Assembly (NCBI GenBank): GCA_024128875.1
Contig: JAMYFF010000004.1
Span: forward strand, 1 to 64,000
From: Salinilacustrithrix flava
GTDB lineage: Bacteria; Actinomycetota; Acidimicrobiia; Acidimicrobiales; Salinilacustritrichaceae
Direction: 5' to 3'
Length of the DNA stretch: 64,000 bases
Below are positions 39,846 through 49,028 of this stretch, one piece after another (the first letter of the stretch is position 1; every line of letters starts with the position of its first letter). The position numbers and the translations under genes are program-made. A model generated the notes under the pieces. That model searched no databases. It was not told the origin of the DNA and worked only from the letters and a program-made list of their open reading frames with translations.

Positions 39846-40244
39846 TCAGACGCCGTCGAAGCTGTTGCGGCGCTTCCTGGCGGTCAGTGCGAGGCCGACG
39901 CCGAGGATGGTGAGCGCACCGCCGAAGATGGCCGTGCCGCCGATGTCGTTGCCCGTGCGGGGGAGGGGGCGGCGGGTGACGTCGCCGGCGACGACTGCAG
40001 CCTCGGTCGTGGTGGTCGTGGCGATCACCTCGTCGGGCTCGACCTCGGTGGTGGTCGTCTCTTCCGGCTCCGTGGTGGTGGTCGTGGTCGTCGCCTCAGT
40101 GGTCGTCGACGTGCCGAGGACACTGGTGGTCGTCGTCTCCGGGACGGTCGGGGAGGTCGTGTCCTCCTGAGCGATCGCCGTGCCGGCACCTGCGATCATG
40201 AGCAGCAGTCCCGCAAGTCCTGCGATCAGTCGTCGCTTCATCAT
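39846..40244 (-). CDS. Thr-rich LPxTG-type surface protein
   Basis: A 132-residue secreted protein: signal peptide about 1-25 (ending AIAQ), a Thr/Glu-rich spacer (runs of T with E and P, probably an extended and possibly O-glycosylated stalk), then the sorting signal LPRTGN, a hydrophobic helix (TAIFGGALTILGVGLAL) and TARKRRNS. It has no folded domain, so it may be a stalk or signalling peptide. Second sortase substrate in the window, with the same LPRTG core as the one at 31242. Confidence 0.82.
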   Translation of the reverse strand: MMKRRLIAGLAGLLLMIAGAGTAIAQEDTTSPTVPETTTTSVLGTSTTTEATTTTTTTEPEETTTTEVEPDEVIATTTTTEAAVVAGDVTRRPLPRTGNDIGGTAIFGGALTILGVGLALTARKRRNSFDGV

Positions 40245-40373
40245 TCGAACGCCCTTCGTTCCGCCTCGAGCCTGAAGCCCCGGTTCCGCTCGTCATCCTT
40301 CCACTTCGACCGAGCCCTTTCCACCCGCATCGATGCCGGGAATCGCCGCCCTCGGCTTCCGGGATCGGCCGTT

Positions 40374-42818
40374 TCAGTTCCCGTAGCGCAGCCGGTCGAG
40401 GCCGGTCCGCGCGCTCGACGGGCGGTCCACGTCGAGGACCAGGACGCGTTGATCTTGCGCGTTTGCCCAGTTCACAGCGTTGGGATCGACGTTGACCCCC
40501 TCCGGGAGTCTGTCCTGTCGCACGTCCCAACCGTCTGGCGTGCGGACCTGGACGCGGAGCGAGTCGGGGTTCGCCATCGGTTGGCGCAGCGGACGCAACA
40601 CGTAGCGGCTGGACGGCTCGACTACTCCCCGTGCACGGATCACGACCTCGCGCTCACTCTCCGAAGGCACCGAGATGTAGATGCGAACGGTGCGGTGACC
40701 GAGCTCCTCGAACCTGAGGTCGCCGGCCGGCTCGCCGTCGACCGTCACCTCCACGATCGGGTGGCTCGTGTAGGCGGTGAGCCAGATGTAGTTCTCACCG
40801 TCGGCCACCGGGCGCTGTCCGAGCGACTCGTCGCCACCCCACCCGATCACCGAGGGAGGCAGGCCCGAAGCCGGCGCATCGTTGCGGATCGTCGCCGTGA
40901 GGGTGGCTTCGACCTCTCCGGTCTCGGGATCCCAATCGGCCTCGTACCGGATGTCGCGATGGGTAAACCAGTCGATCTTGTTGCCGTTCAGGTTCTGCGT
41001 GGTGATGCCGAAGGAGTCCACCCCGGCGGGCCGGGTGGCGCTGCCGTCCGCGCCGATGCGCTGAAACAGTGCCTGCTCGTCGTCGCGCCGGGACCAGAGC
41101 TGGAGGTGCCGGTCGTCCACAGCCGGTCCCAGCTCCTTCGCGATGGCGCGAGGGCCGGGCAGCTCGCCGCTGGTGAGCGTGTCGAAGACGACGGCGACGG
41201 TGTCGGACAGGAAGCCCTCCCGGTCTTCGGCGTCGTCCTGGCCGTAGAGCAGGTACTGCTCGTGGAGCAGGATCCGGGCCGCGTTCTCGGTGGTCAACGC
41301 CTCGGGGTACCCGTCGACCTGCACGGGCCCGGTGAGCTCGAGGAAGCGGGCCAGGCCGTGTGGGGTGAGGGCGATGACTCCGTCCAGCTCCTCGCCACCG
41401 GACTGCGGGTAGAGCTGGGTCACGATCCGGCTCACCGTCGGGTGGTCGGGGGTGAAGTTGATGTTGCCCCAGTAGCGAGCGGCGCTCTGGCCGTAGACCT
41501 CGACGAACTCGGGCTCGCCCTCGATCCGTCGGCCTTCCGGATCGGGGCCACCCTCCGTCAGGTCGCGGCTGCGGCCCGACCTCGTCAGCATGAGCTGCCC
41601 GTCGTCGGCCACGATCTCGGCCCAGTTGCCCATGAACCCGCCGTTCGCCGTCGCCTCGGCCGGGTTCTGGAAGGCGATGAAGTAGCGGCGAGGCCCGTCG
41701 GCGCCGAGCAGGTCGGGGGCGACGGCCACGGCCTGCGCCGCCAGCTCGGCGCTCCCCAGCGCGTCGGTCACCTCGGTGCGGAGGGTCTCGAGCCGGTCAG
41801 CGAGCGGGCGCACCAGCAGGGGGCTGTCGATGTCGTCGAGGCGCGCGTCAGCTCGGCGGAGCGACGAGAGCGAGCGGTCCAACGGATCCTGCAGGGCGGC
41901 CAGCGCGTCGAGGTCGACCCGCCCGTTCCTCGGCCGCACCGAGTCCACGTCGGCGTCCTCGGTGGCATCGGCGGCGGTGCGGGCCAGGTCCGCGCCGGCC
42001 GAGGCCATGGTCGTGACCGCACGGGTCTGCTGCGCGACGCCGGGCACGAGCAGGGCGGGGCGGGCCCACCAGACGGTGAGGTCCTCCTCGGCGGACGCGA
42101 AGGCCCCCGCGGCATCGCGGAGGTTCGAGCGCGCTCGCTCGTCGTCGTCTCCGAGCTGGTCGATGCCGTCCCGGGCGAAGTCGACGGCTCGATCGATGTC
42201 GGTCCGGGCCGACAGCGCGGCCCCCAGGCCGGCGACAGCCCCGAGCACGAGGACGACCACGACCAGGGCGGTGGCGACGACGATGCGGCCGCGTGCGGGA
42301 CGACCGGTCCGAGCGAGTCCGACCAGCAGCACCGGCAGTGATGCGACGGCGACGGCAGCGGCGCTGGCGCCGGTGGCGACAGGCCAGTCCAGGTGCGCCA
42401 GCGGGCCGATGCCCGCTGCGGCTGCGAGCGCCGCCGCCGCCGGCGTGCTCGCGCCGGCAGCAGCGAGTGCCCAGAACGCGCCGGCGGCCACGGTCGCGAC
42501 CGGCGCGCCGGGGGTGTCGGCGATCAGCAGCGTCGCCACCGACACGAGCAGGAGCCAGGTCGTCGACGCGGTGCCGGCACGGGCGGCCGCGAGCGGGACC
42601 AAGGCACCGAAGCCCATGAGGAGGAACACATCGAACGGCTCCCAGCCGGTTGGGGCCGTGTCGGCGAGGGCGAGCGCCACCGCGCCCCCGCCAGCGGCGA
42701 CCCAGACGAAGGCCGGTGGCAGGCGGGCGGGGAGCCCGGGCTGCACGACGGCGAGCACCGCCATCGTGAGCGCTCCGACGGCGACAGCGACGAGCAGCAC
42801 GGCGGAATCCCACCACAT
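40374..42818 (-). CDS. DUF4012 membrane protein of the polysaccharide locus
   Basis: An 814-residue protein. The N-terminal 220 residues hold about seven or eight transmembrane helices, the rest a large external domain of the DUF4012 type: RRYFIAFQNPAEATANGGFMGNW and GNINFTPDHPTVSRI are the family signature. DUF4012 proteins are usually found in exopolysaccharide loci of actinobacteria and their function is unsettled. Start ATG 42818 (MWWDSAVLLV) begins the first helix; ATG 42863 would overlap the divergent epimerase gene. Confidence 0.85.
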   Translation of the reverse strand: MWWDSAVLLVAVAVGALTMAVLAVVQPGLPARLPPAFVWVAAGGGAVALALADTAPTGWEPFDVFLLMGFGALVPLAAARAGTASTTWLLLVSVATLLIADTPGAPVATVAAGAFWALAAAGASTPAAAALAAAAGIGPLAHLDWPVATGASAAAVAVASLPVLLVGLARTGRPARGRIVVATALVVVVLVLGAVAGLGAALSARTDIDRAVDFARDGIDQLGDDDERARSNLRDAAGAFASAEEDLTVWWARPALLVPGVAQQTRAVTTMASAGADLARTAADATEDADVDSVRPRNGRVDLDALAALQDPLDRSLSSLRRADARLDDIDSPLLVRPLADRLETLRTEVTDALGSAELAAQAVAVAPDLLGADGPRRYFIAFQNPAEATANGGFMGNWAEIVADDGQLMLTRSGRSRDLTEGGPDPEGRRIEGEPEFVEVYGQSAARYWGNINFTPDHPTVSRIVTQLYPQSGGEELDGVIALTPHGLARFLELTGPVQVDGYPEALTTENAARILLHEQYLLYGQDDAEDREGFLSDTVAVVFDTLTSGELPGPRAIAKELGPAVDDRHLQLWSRRDDEQALFQRIGADGSATRPAGVDSFGITTQNLNGNKIDWFTHRDIRYEADWDPETGEVEATLTATIRNDAPASGLPPSVIGWGGDESLGQRPVADGENYIWLTAYTSHPIVEVTVDGEPAGDLRFEELGHRTVRIYISVPSESEREVVIRARGVVEPSSRYVLRPLRQPMANPDSLRVQVRTPDGWDVRQDRLPEGVNVDPNAVNWANAQDQRVLVLDVDRPSSARTGLDRLRYGN

Positions 42819-42849
42819 CGGGACGCGGAGGTGGCGATCAGGGGTGCCG

Positions 42850-42855
42850 TAGCCT
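42850..42855 (+). promoter_or_regulatory. -10 box of leaderless epimerase promoter
   Basis: TAGCCT six bases before the ATG at 42862. Confidence 0.55.
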
Positions 42856-42861
42856 CCGGCC

Positions 42862-43803
42862 ATGCGCGTGCTCATCACCGGCGGAGCCGGCTTCATCGGC
42901 GCCAACCTGTCGAAGGCTCTGGTGGAGCAGGGTCACGAGGTCGTCGTGCTCGACGACCTCTCCACCGGCAGCAAGGACAACCTGGCCGGTGTCCCCGTGC
43001 GCTTCGTCGAGGGCACGATCCTCAGCGCCTCGGATCTCGACGGCGTGGTGGACGGCGTCGATTCGGTGGTCCACCTGGCTGCCCGCCCCTCGGTGCCGCG
43101 CTCGATCCAGGACCCGATGGCGTCGCACCTGGCCAACGCGACCGGCACGGCCGAGGTGCTCGAGGCCGTCCGGCGGGCCGGTGCGAACCGGGAGCGACCG
43201 GCGCAGGTGATCGTCGCCTCGTCCTCGTCCGTGTACGGCGCCAACCCGACGCTTCCCAAGTCCGAGGACCTCGCCCCCCGGCCGGTCAGCCCGTACGCCG
43301 CATCGAAGCTGGCGACCGAGTCCTACGCCCTGGCCTGGGGTGCCTCCTTCGGCATGGACGTGCTGGCCGTGCGCTTCTTCAACGTGTTCGGCCCGCTCCA
43401 GGCGGCCGGCCACGCCTACGCCGCCGTCGTCCCCGCCTTCGTCGACGCCGCGCTCGCCGGTCGTCCGCTGCCCGTGCACGGCGACGGCACCCAGAGCCGC
43501 GACTTCACCTACGTCGGCTCGGTCTGCGCCGTGCTCGGCGACGCGATCGCACGCCGGGTGTCCGACCCCGAGCCGATGAACCTGGCCTTCGGGTCACGGG
43601 TGACGCTGCTCGAGGTCATCGCCGAGCTCGGGGCGATCATCGGCGACGATCTCGAGGTCGAGCACCAGCCCACCCGAGCCGGGGACGTGCCGCACTCCCA
43701 GGCCGACACGACCCGGCTGCGCTCGCTCTTCCCCGGCGTGGAGCCGGTGCCGTTCACGACCGGCCTGACGGCCACGGTCGACTGGTTCCGCTCCCGCGAC
43801 TGA
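42862..43803 (+). CDS. NAD-dependent nucleotide-sugar epimerase/dehydratase
   Basis: A 313-residue extended SDR. NAD motif GGAGFIG (about 7-13), catalytic SSSSVYG (about 119) and Y-x-x-x-K in SPYAASKLATE. Substrate-side residues resemble UDP-glucose/UDP-N-acetylglucosamine 4-epimerases. It supplies sugars for the polysaccharide made by the genes to the right. Leaderless promoter; the DUF222-HNH gene follows in the opposite direction. Confidence 0.9.
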   Translation: MRVLITGGAGFIGANLSKALVEQGHEVVVLDDLSTGSKDNLAGVPVRFVEGTILSASDLDGVVDGVDSVVHLAARPSVPRSIQDPMASHLANATGTAEVLEAVRRAGANRERPAQVIVASSSSVYGANPTLPKSEDLAPRPVSPYAASKLATESYALAWGASFGMDVLAVRFFNVFGPLQAAGHAYAAVVPAFVDAALAGRPLPVHGDGTQSRDFTYVGSVCAVLGDAIARRVSDPEPMNLAFGSRVTLLEVIAELGAIIGDDLEVEHQPTRAGDVPHSQADTTRLRSLFPGVEPVPFTTGLTATVDWFRSRD

Positions 43804-43878
43804 TCAACCCGAGCGCGTCGGGATGGCGCTCCTTGTGCAGGTCGGTCTTCGGCCCCTCGTCCGGCCGGCCCCCAACGC

Positions 43879-45189
43879 TCAGAACGGTGGCGGATCGCCC
43901 GGCGGGGCGGCGGGCGCCAGCGGCTCCAGATCGACCCGCGGTGGCCCGGCTCGGGGGTCGGAGAGCGGACGGCCGTCGGGGAGGGAGAACCGGGGTCTGC
44001 CGTCGATCATCTCGACGACCAGCTCGCCGGCGTGGATGCGAGCGTGGTGGTGCTCGCAGCCCAAGTGCAGGTTGTCGAGGTCGGTGAGGCCGTGGGGCTT
44101 CCAGTGCTCGACGTGGTGGGCTTGGGTCCAGCCGGCGGGTATGTCGCAGCCGGGGACGGCGCAGGTGGGGCCGTCGCGGGCGACGAGTGCTCGGCGTTGG
44201 GCGGCGGTGGCGGTGCGCACGGCTCGGCCGTGGTCGAGGACGAGGCCTTCGGCGTCGAGGACCATGCGGGCGACGGAGGCATCGCACAGCCAGCGCTCCA
44301 GCAGCGGGGCGGGCACGGCGGCACGCCACTGCAGCTCGAGGGCGGCCATCCACTCCTCGGGGCTGGCGGTGCCGGTGATGGTGGGGAGGTTGGTGTGGAC
44401 GGTGAAGAGCGGCTGACGACCGGCCGGGTTCCTGGGCGACACGGCTGCCCGGTCCAGGATCCGGAGGAGCGCCCGAGCCCGACGCCGGGACATCGTCTCG
44501 CCAGCGCGCGGGTCGGTGGGGTCGACGTCGCGGGCGGCCTTGTCCTCGGCTCGGATCTGGGCGGTGACCTCGTCCAGGATCGCCTTGGCCCGGATGGCTC
44601 CTTCGCTGCCGAGGTCGAAGCGGCCCTTGAGCCGGCCGTCGATGGTCTGGGACAGGTGGAAGGTGTCGTCGGGACCTTCACCCGGGTCCGGCCCGTCCGG
44701 GTCGAACGAGCGCAGCCAGGCTTCGACGAACCCGGCGAGGTCGTCTGCTGACATGGTCTCGGCGATGCCGACCAGGGTCTCTTCCTGTTCGGCGAACACG
44801 TCGGCGGTGCGCTTGTTCAGGCAGCGGCCGAGCACCTGGGCGTGGGATCCGGTGATGCGGCCGTCACCGACGGCGGCGTCGGTGGCCGGCATCGAGCGGA
44901 GCTTGTCGGCCAAGGCGCACCGGGACCCGGTGATGTCGCGCCGCTGACCGGTGCGCTGGGTGAGCCAGGTGGCCATGTTCCGCGCGCCGTCGCGCACGTG
45001 GGCTCCCCGTGCCTGCAGATCGGATACGAGCAAGCCGATCAGGTGGTCGAACCGTTCGCGCTCGCGTTCGATCGCCACCAGCTCGCCCGCCACGACCGAC
45101 CAGTCCAGATCAGACCCTTCGACGGCGCGCACCTCTGCCTGCAACCGGTCGACCGTCTCTTGCAGCAGCTCGATGGTGGGCCCGAACAA
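43879..45189 (-). CDS. DUF222/13E12-type HNH endonuclease
   Basis: A 436-residue protein with an N-terminal DUF222 domain (about 20-300) and a C-terminal HNH nuclease: CAVPGCDIPAGWTQAHHVEHW then DLDNLHLGCEHHHARIH, all ligand His/Cys present. The family is multi-copy in actinobacteria and behaves like a mobile or selfish gene (REP13E12 in Mycobacterium tuberculosis). Start is TTG at 45189 with GGAGG six bases upstream. Its promoter has a LexA-like box, so it should be induced by DNA damage. It splits the polysaccharide locus, as if inserted. Confidence 0.92.
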   Translation of the reverse strand: MFGPTIELLQETVDRLQAEVRAVEGSDLDWSVVAGELVAIERERERFDHLIGLLVSDLQARGAHVRDGARNMATWLTQRTGQRRDITGSRCALADKLRSMPATDAAVGDGRITGSHAQVLGRCLNKRTADVFAEQEETLVGIAETMSADDLAGFVEAWLRSFDPDGPDPGEGPDDTFHLSQTIDGRLKGRFDLGSEGAIRAKAILDEVTAQIRAEDKAARDVDPTDPRAGETMSRRRARALLRILDRAAVSPRNPAGRQPLFTVHTNLPTITGTASPEEWMAALELQWRAAVPAPLLERWLCDASVARMVLDAEGLVLDHGRAVRTATAAQRRALVARDGPTCAVPGCDIPAGWTQAHHVEHWKPHGLTDLDNLHLGCEHHHARIHAGELVVEMIDGRPRFSLPDGRPLSDPRAGPPRVDLEPLAPAAPPGDPPPF

Positions 45190-45273
45190 AGGACACCTCC
45201 GCAGGTGGGTGGATCAGCGGGGAAGTGACGATGTCGGGAGCCCTTCGAACGCCGTGCTCCGAGGCGTGGGTCC

Positions 45274-45302
45274 ACGATAGAGCGAACACCTGTTCGTTGC
45301 AA
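45274..45302 (-). promoter_or_regulatory. SOS-controlled promoter of the HNH gene
   Basis: On the minus strand TTGCAA (45302-45297) and TATCGT (45279-45274) are spaced by exactly 17 bases. The spacer holds the palindrome CGAACaggtGTTCG (45283-45296), which matches the CGAAC-N4-GTTCG LexA box of Gram-positive and mycobacterial SOS genes. Confidence 0.78.
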
Positions 45303-45333
45303 CCCTCGGCCGGAAAGTGTCGACGGAATCGGC

Positions 45334-45942
45334 TCAGAGCTCGAGGGGGCGGGCCGGCGCCCCGACCACGACTGCGCCTGCGTCCACGTCCCGGGTCACC
45401 ACGGCCCCGGCGCCCACGACGGCGCCCGCGCCCACGGTGAGCCCCTGCAGCACCACAGCGCCGCTCCCGATCATCGACGCTCGGCCCAACCGCACCGCAC
45501 CGGCGACGTTGGCCCCGGGCAGCACGGTGGCGCCCTCCTCGAGGACGCAGTCGTGGCCGACGGTGGCGGTGTAGTGGACTTGGACGTGGGCGCCGAGCGA
45601 CACGGACGACGAGATGTGGGCCCCGCCGGACACGAGGCACCCGTCGGAGATCTCGGTGAGCGGCCCGACGATCGAGCGGGGATGCACCAGCGACGTGGAC
45701 AGCGGCACGGCGCCGACGGCGGCGAGGCGCGCCGCGACATCGAGACGGACCGAGGGCTGCCCGATGGCGACGACGAAGGTCGCACCGGCCGGGATGGCGT
45801 CCGGCCCCCGGACCGGCAGGTCACGCACGGTCGACCCCGCTTTGGCGTCGTCGAGGAACCCGGCGACGTCCAGCCCGGCGGCGATGGCGACGTCGAGCGC
45901 TTCCCGCCCCACGCCACCGGCCCCTGCGATCCACAGCTCCAC
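45334..45942 (-). CDS. NeuD-like sugar O-acyltransferase
   Basis: A 202-residue left-handed beta-helix acyltransferase of the NeuD/PglD type. The N-terminal Rossmann-like part begins ELWIAGAGGVGREALDVA; the hexapeptide repeats run from about 85 to 190 with catalytic His in VGHDCVLEEGATVLPGANV. The family acetylates amino-sugars during surface-glycan synthesis. GTG start at 45942. It points away from the ligase gene on its right, from which it is divergent. Confidence 0.88.
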   Translation of the reverse strand: MELWIAGAGGVGREALDVAIAAGLDVAGFLDDAKAGSTVRDLPVRGPDAIPAGATFVVAIGQPSVRLDVAARLAAVGAVPLSTSLVHPRSIVGPLTEISDGCLVSGGAHISSSVSLGAHVQVHYTATVGHDCVLEEGATVLPGANVAGAVRLGRASMIGSGAVVLQGLTVGAGAVVGAGAVVTRDVDAGAVVVGAPARPLEL

Positions 45943-45999
45943 GCCACCATCGTGGCCGTTCGACGTGCGCCCACGGGTGACCGCCGGTCGCGCCGCTCG

Positions 46000-46005
46000 T
46001 AGCCT
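46000..46005 (+). promoter_or_regulatory. -10 box of the O-antigen-ligase-like gene
   Basis: TAGCCT eight bases before the ATG at 46014. Confidence 0.5.
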
Positions 46006-46013
46006 GCGGGAGG

Positions 46014-47018
46014 ATGCCGCTCCCGCCCACCACCGCGAGCGCAGCACGGCGGGCGGACGTCGGCGCCCTCGCACTCGTGGGTGGGCTGGCGGTGTGGACT
46101 GCGCTCGTCGCCGGGGGCGGGGAGGGTCGATCGGCCCCGGTCCTGCTCCTGCTGGCCGGGCTGGTCGCGGCGGTGCTGCTCGGTCGACGGCTCGCCGGGT
46201 GGCCCGGACTGGTCCCGAAGGCGCTGGCGAGCGCGATCGCAGGGGCGTTCGCGCTCACCTACCCCGGGCTGCTCGGGGCCGGCGGTGCGCCGACCGGCTA
46301 CGCCAACTCCAACGCGACCCTCGCTGCGGTCGGGGTCGTGGCTGCGGTCGCCAGCGCACGGCAGGCGCCCGCCGGGAGGGAGCGCCAGGCATGGACCGCC
46401 GTCGCCGCCACGCTGGTGGTCGCGACCCTGCTCACCCGATCGACAGCGGGCATCGCGGTGCTCGCACTCGCCGGCGCCCTGCTGCTGCTCGCCACGTGGA
46501 GCCGGTGGCCTCCGGTCGTCGCCGTCGGGGGTGCGGTGGCCACCAGCCTCGTCCTGGGTCTGAGCGTCCTGTTGGCGGTGGACGACTCGGCACCGCTCGC
46601 CGGCTCCGACGTCGTCCGGGTCGAGCTCTGGTCGGCCGCGGTCGACCTCGCTCGCGAGGAACCCGTGCGCGGCCTCGGGCCGGGTGCGTTCGAGGCGCGC
46701 AACCCGGTCACGCAGGACGCCGACCTGCGCTGGGTGCACCACGAGTACCTGGAGCTCGCCGTGGAGCTCGGTGGGGTCGGCGTCGTGCTCGTCGTCGCGC
46801 TCGGGCTGGCCGTCCTGGCTCGTCTCGCCCTCGCGGGGGGCGACGGGACGACAGCGGCCGCGGCGGTCACCATCGTCGCCGTGCACGGCACCGTCGACCA
46901 CGTCTGGCATGCGCCCGCGCTGCTCCTCGTCTCTGCGCTGCTCGTCGGCGGCGCCACCGTGTGGAGAACAGGCCAGAGGCCACCCTCGGTGGCGGAAGTG
47001 CCGCCGGAACGGACCTGA
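46014..47018 (+). CDS. O-antigen ligase/polymerase-like membrane protein
   Basis: A 334-residue integral membrane protein with about ten helices. The Wzy_C-type signature lies in the external loop: LGPGAFEARNPVTQDADLRW followed by HHEYLELAVELGGVGVVL, the usual 'H-x-x-x-L' context of WaaL/Wzy enzymes. Probably polymerises or ligates the polysaccharide unit outside the membrane. Shorter than many Wzy proteins (350-450). Confidence 0.85.
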   Translation: MPLPPTTASAARRADVGALALVGGLAVWTALVAGGGEGRSAPVLLLLAGLVAAVLLGRRLAGWPGLVPKALASAIAGAFALTYPGLLGAGGAPTGYANSNATLAAVGVVAAVASARQAPAGRERQAWTAVAATLVVATLLTRSTAGIAVLALAGALLLLATWSRWPPVVAVGGAVATSLVLGLSVLLAVDDSAPLAGSDVVRVELWSAAVDLAREEPVRGLGPGAFEARNPVTQDADLRWVHHEYLELAVELGGVGVVLVVALGLAVLARLALAGGDGTTAAAAVTIVAVHGTVDHVWHAPALLLVSALLVGGATVWRTGQRPPSVAEVPPERT

Positions 47019-47048
47019 AGACCATTGTCGGTGACGCAGCGGAGGCGG

Positions 47049-47054
47049 TACCGT
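47049..47054 (+). promoter_or_regulatory. -10 box of the CapD-like gene
   Basis: TACCGT (TANNNT), about 45 bases before the GTG at 47100, which has its own GGGAGAG site. This argues against a TTG start at 47025. Confidence 0.4.
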
Positions 47055-47099
47055 TCGGGACCGGCCGGCCCGGCGGTGGGGCGGCCGAGCGGGAGAGAC

Positions 47100-49028
47100 G
47101 TGCAGGAGCACCAGGACGAGGCGGACGAAGCGACCGGTTGGTGGGGCCGACTGGCTCGCACCGCCGTGAAGTCACGCGCCGACGCGCTGCTCGCGGTGCT
47201 GGACATGGTCCTGCTGGCGGCCGCCTACATCGGCGTGCTGGTCCTCCGCTTCGACGGCAACGTCCCGCAGGAGTGGTGGGAGCAGGTCCTGCTCTGGTTG
47301 CCCTTCGCCACCGTCGTGGGCGTCCTGTCGCTCTGGTCGTTCGGGCTGTACGGGCAGGTGTGGCGCCACGCCAGCGCAGACGAGGCCCGTCGGCTGCTCG
47401 ACGCGATGGGTGTCGCGCTGCTCGTGCTGATCGGCGTCGAGCTCATCCGGGGCCAGAGCGTGCCGTGGACCGTCGTCTTCCTCGGCACCGGCCTCGGTGG
47501 ATTCCTGCTCGGTGCGGTCCGGTTCCGGAGCCGCCTCTTCTCGTTCCGGCGCAAGGGCGCCGGCGGGGCCGACGGCCTCCGGGTCATCATCATCGGCGGC
47601 AAGGACGCAGGCGCCGCGCTCATCGGCGAGATGCGCAAGAGCCCGATGGCCGGCCTCGTCCCGGTGGCGATCCTCGACCCCGACGAGACGATGCACGGCC
47701 GCTGGATCATGGGGTTGCGGGTCGCGGGTGGCTACGACCAGCTCCCGGAGGTCGCCGAGCTCACCGGGGCGCACCAGGCCGTCCTGGCCATGACGTCGAC
47801 CACGAGCGAGACGGTGCGGGTCATCGCCGCCTACGCCGAGCAGGCCGGCGTCGCGCTGAAGATCGTCGACGGCATCGCCGGGCGGATGCGGGGCGAGGTC
47901 GGCATCCGCCACATCCGCAACCTGCGCATCGACGACCTCATCGGGCGCGAGCAGGTCGAGACCGACCTCGAGGCCGTCCGGCGGATGCTGGCGGGCCGGC
48001 GCGTGCTCGTCACCGGCGCAGGCGGTTCCATCGGCTCCGAGATCGTGCGCCAGGTCGCCGAGGCCGGGCCGTCGACCCTGGTGGCACTCGACCACGACGA
48101 GTCCCACCTCCACGACATGGCGGCCACGTTGGACGGTCCGGTCGTGCAGCTGCTCGCCGACGTGCGGGACCGGACGGCGGTCGAGCGTGCCTTCGCCCGC
48201 CACAAGCCGGAGATCGTCTTCCACGCCGCCGCCCACAAGCACGTGCCCCTCCTCGAGGACCACCCCAGCGAGGCGATCCTCACCAACGTGGCCGGCACCC
48301 AGCACCTGCTCGAGGCGGCCGAGGCGGCCGGCGTCGAGCGCTTCGTCTTCATCTCCACCGACAAGGCCGTCGCTCCGAAGAGCGTCATGGGCGCGTCCAA
48401 GCGCCTCGGCGAGCACCTGGTCCTCGGCCAGGCCCCACCCGGCTCGACGCACGCCGCGGTCCGCTTCGGCAACGTGATCGGCAGCCGGGGGAGCGTGGTC
48501 CCCACGTTCGTGCGCCAGATCGAGGACGGTGGCCCGGTCACCGTCACCGACGAGCGCATGACCCGCTACTTCATGAGCATCCCCGAGGCCGTGCAGCTCG
48601 TCCTGCAGGCCGCAGCGCTGGCCCAGGGCGGTGACCTGTTCGTCCTCGACATGGGCGAGCCCGTGCGCATCTTCGATCTGGCCGAGCGGATGATCCGGCT
48701 GTCGGGGATGCGCCCTGGCGTCGACATCGAGGTGCGGGTCACCGGCGTGCGGCCGGGGGAGAAGCTGGTGGAGGAGCTGCTGAACGAGGACGAGCCGGCG
48801 CTGCCGACGGTGCACGAATCCATCTCCCGGATCTCGCCGACGCTGCCGTCCCCCGAGGACCTGCGTGCCGCAGTGACCCGGCTCCGGACCCTGGCCGAGG
48901 GGCAGCGGGACGACGACGTCCGGGCCGCGCTGTTCGCCTCCACCGGTCCGGTCATCGAGCTCGGTGCCGAGGCGACCGAATCCCCCCACGTAGCCTCCGA
49001 CGATGCCCCGACCACGCAGACGGACTGA
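47100..49028 (+). CDS. CapD/WbpM-like UDP-N-acetylglucosamine 4,6-dehydratase (membrane form)
   Basis: A 642-residue protein. About four N-terminal helices (about 30-135), a CoA-binding-like Rossmann domain (VIIIGGKDAGAALIGEM) and the catalytic extended SDR domain starting RRVLVTGAGGSIGSEIVRQV. The active site is ISTDKAVAPKSVMGASKR. The family forms 4-keto-6-deoxy sugars, the first step to bacillosamine- or fucosamine-like residues, fitting the DegT and acetyltransferase genes here. Start GTG 47100 with GGGAGAGAC. Confidence 0.92.
   Translation: MQEHQDEADEATGWWGRLARTAVKSRADALLAVLDMVLLAAAYIGVLVLRFDGNVPQEWWEQVLLWLPFATVVGVLSLWSFGLYGQVWRHASADEARRLLDAMGVALLVLIGVELIRGQSVPWTVVFLGTGLGGFLLGAVRFRSRLFSFRRKGAGGADGLRVIIIGGKDAGAALIGEMRKSPMAGLVPVAILDPDETMHGRWIMGLRVAGGYDQLPEVAELTGAHQAVLAMTSTTSETVRVIAAYAEQAGVALKIVDGIAGRMRGEVGIRHIRNLRIDDLIGREQVETDLEAVRRMLAGRRVLVTGAGGSIGSEIVRQVAEAGPSTLVALDHDESHLHDMAATLDGPVVQLLADVRDRTAVERAFARHKPEIVFHAAAHKHVPLLEDHPSEAILTNVAGTQHLLEAAEAAGVERFVFISTDKAVAPKSVMGASKRLGEHLVLGQAPPGSTHAAVRFGNVIGSRGSVVPTFVRQIEDGGPVTVTDERMTRYFMSIPEAVQLVLQAAALAQGGDLFVLDMGEPVRIFDLAERMIRLSGMRPGVDIEVRVTGVRPGEKLVEELLNEDEPALPTVHESISRISPTLPSPEDLRAAVTRLRTLAEGQRDDDVRAALFASTGPVIELGAEATESPHVASDDAPTTQTD
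48991..48996 (+). promoter_or_regulatory. -10 box of leaderless nucleotide-sugar dehydrogenase promoter
   Basis: TAGCCT inside the end of the CapD-like gene, six bases before the ATG at 49003: an internal operon promoter. Confidence 0.5.

Noticed and set aside
40010..40150. Repetitive GGTGGTCGT-like tract, considered as tandem repeat or CRISPR-like
   Set aside because: No regular spacers; it is the low-complexity Thr codon run of the LPxTG protein.
39816..42341. Plus-strand open frame of about 840 codons
   Set aside because: Antisense to the LPxTG and DUF4012 genes, which have signal peptide, helices and family signatures.
47025..47099. TTG start for the CapD-like gene 25 codons upstream
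   Set aside because: The extra residues are basic and non-conserved in character, and a TANNNT box at 47049-47054 plus a ribosome site at 47090 point to GTG 47100.
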